DNA of 64,000 nt from JBGSMX01 sp963790405. Lineage in GTDB: Bacteria > Actinomycetota > Coriobacteriia > Anaerosomatales > JAGXFU01. Shown here one piece after another: positions 63,583 through 64,000 of this stretch (position 1 is the first letter of the stretch; each line of letters opens with the position of its first letter). The stretch is taken from positions 351,508 through 415,507 of the forward strand of contig CAWBOJ010000005.1 of the NCBI GenBank assembly GCA_963790405.1. The letters are read 5' to 3'. Under the pieces are notes generated by a model. That model searched no databases, was not told the origin of the DNA, and saw only the letters and a list, made by a program, of their open reading frames with translations. The translations under genes were made by a program, and so were the position numbers.

Positions 63583-64000
63583 GTGCTGGTGCTCGAACCG
63601 TACTACGGCGGCTCGCACCGTGCCGTCCTCGACGGACTGCTCGAGCGCCTCGACGCCGACGTCGATCTGCTGACGCTGCCCGCGCGCAAGTGGAAATGGC
63701 GGATGCGCGGGGCTGCGATCACCATGGCGGCCGAGGCGCAGCGACTTCACGAGCAGGGCCAGCGGGAGCGACCGAGCGGTCGGATTCGGCATCGAAGCGC
63801 TGGGACCTCGTCTTCGCGTCGACGTTCGTCAATCTCGCCGAGTTCTACGGTCTTGCCGGAGCGTGCGTCGCGGGCGTACCGAGCATCGTCTACTTCCACG
63901 AGAACCAGTTCGTCTATCCGAATCGCCACGCGGCGGAGTGGGACTTCCAGTTTCCGCTCACCAACATCACGAGTGCGCTTACGGCAACGAGGTGCGTCTT
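63583..64000 (+). CDS. DUF3524 glycosyltransferase, tRNA-queuosine mannosyltransferase-like (5' part, frame broken)
   Basis: N-terminal part of a DUF3524 protein running off the right edge. GTG 63583 gives VLVLEPYYGGSHRAVLDGL, then LTLPARKWKWRMRGAA, the family hallmarks. After about 63750 the frame is lost and resumes from about 63775 as RWDLVFASTFVNLAEFYGLAG, then VYFHENQFVYPN and the final EWDFQFPLTNI. The net change equals one lost base or two gained. Family relatives transfer mannose to queuosine in tRNA-Asp (the animal homologue is GTDC1/QTMAN). The role here, next to another tRNA-modifying gene (thiI), is a family-level inference. Confidence 0.8.
   Translation, partial: MLVLEPYYGGSHRAVLDGLLERLDADVDLLTLPARKWKWRMRGAAITMAAEAQRLHEQGQRERPSGRIRHRSAGTSSSRRRSSISPSSTVLPERASRAYRASSTSTRTSSSIRIATRRSGTSSFRSPTSRVRLRQRGAS

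Overview
The window is 64 kb of GC-rich (roughly 60%), gene-dense bacterial chromosome. It looks like an actinobacterium and most resembles the anaerobic Coriobacteriia-type lineages. Several features point that way: many GTG starts, a division cluster without ftsA but with SepF and a Wag31-like DivIVA, an actinobacterial integration host factor (mIHF) beside gmk and rpoZ, meso-diaminopimelate-type MurE, a secreted subtilase with CWB2 wall-binding repeats, and the NAD-linked PyrD/PyrK pair. This assignment is an inference from gene content. I saw no rRNA, tRNA, CRISPR array, prophage or insertion sequence.

Layout. 1-7.6 kb: the end of an unidentified gene, alanine dehydrogenase, XerD, and a complete BMP-type nucleoside ABC importer. 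7.4-9.0 kb (minus strand): a DUF4349 lipoprotein and small membrane proteins. 9.2-26.2 kb: the dcw cell wall/division cluster, mraZ-rsmH-ftsL-ftsI-murE-murF-mraY-murD-ftsW-murG-murC-murB-ftsQ-L,D-transpeptidase-ftsZ, headed by a phased array of putative MraZ boxes. 26.3-32.2 kb: a PLDc_N protein on the minus strand, then pgeF-pstSCAB-phoU. 32.2-35.6 kb: yggS-sepF-proC-yggT-divIVA-yggU. 35.6-40.9 kb: an isoleucine T-box leader, ileS, a DksA/TraR-type protein, lspA, rluD. 40.9-45.7 kb: sensor kinase, response regulator, hybrid sensor kinase. 45.7-48.2 kb (minus): the subtilase. 48.3-61.0 kb: a full de novo UMP operon, pyrR-pyrB-pyrC-carA-usp-carB-pyrK-pyrD-(membrane-anchored protein of unknown function)-pyrF-pyrE, behind a PyrR attenuator. 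61.0-64.0 kb: mIHF-gmk-rpoZ-thiI and the start of a DUF3524 (queuosine-tRNA mannosyltransferase-like) gene.

How the genes work together. The dcw genes make lipid II (MurE/F/D/C/B, MraY, MurG) and the septal machinery that uses it (FtsW, FtsI, FtsL, FtsQ, FtsZ). SepF, DivIVA and YggT downstream supply the Z-ring tether and pole or septum marking. The pyr genes cover all six UMP steps. Three RNA-level switches are readable: the T-box (uncharged tRNA-Ile), the PyrR attenuator (UMP/PRPP), and possibly a leader hairpin before the DksA-like gene.

Data quality. At least 18 single-base shifts break the reading frames of conserved genes, for example rsmH, murF, ftsW, ileS, usp, carB, pyrD, pyrF (three), pyrE, rpoZ and thiI. 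Nearly all behave as one extra base, and they concentrate after about 53 kb. I read these as sequence or assembly errors, not decay, and annotate each gene across its full span.
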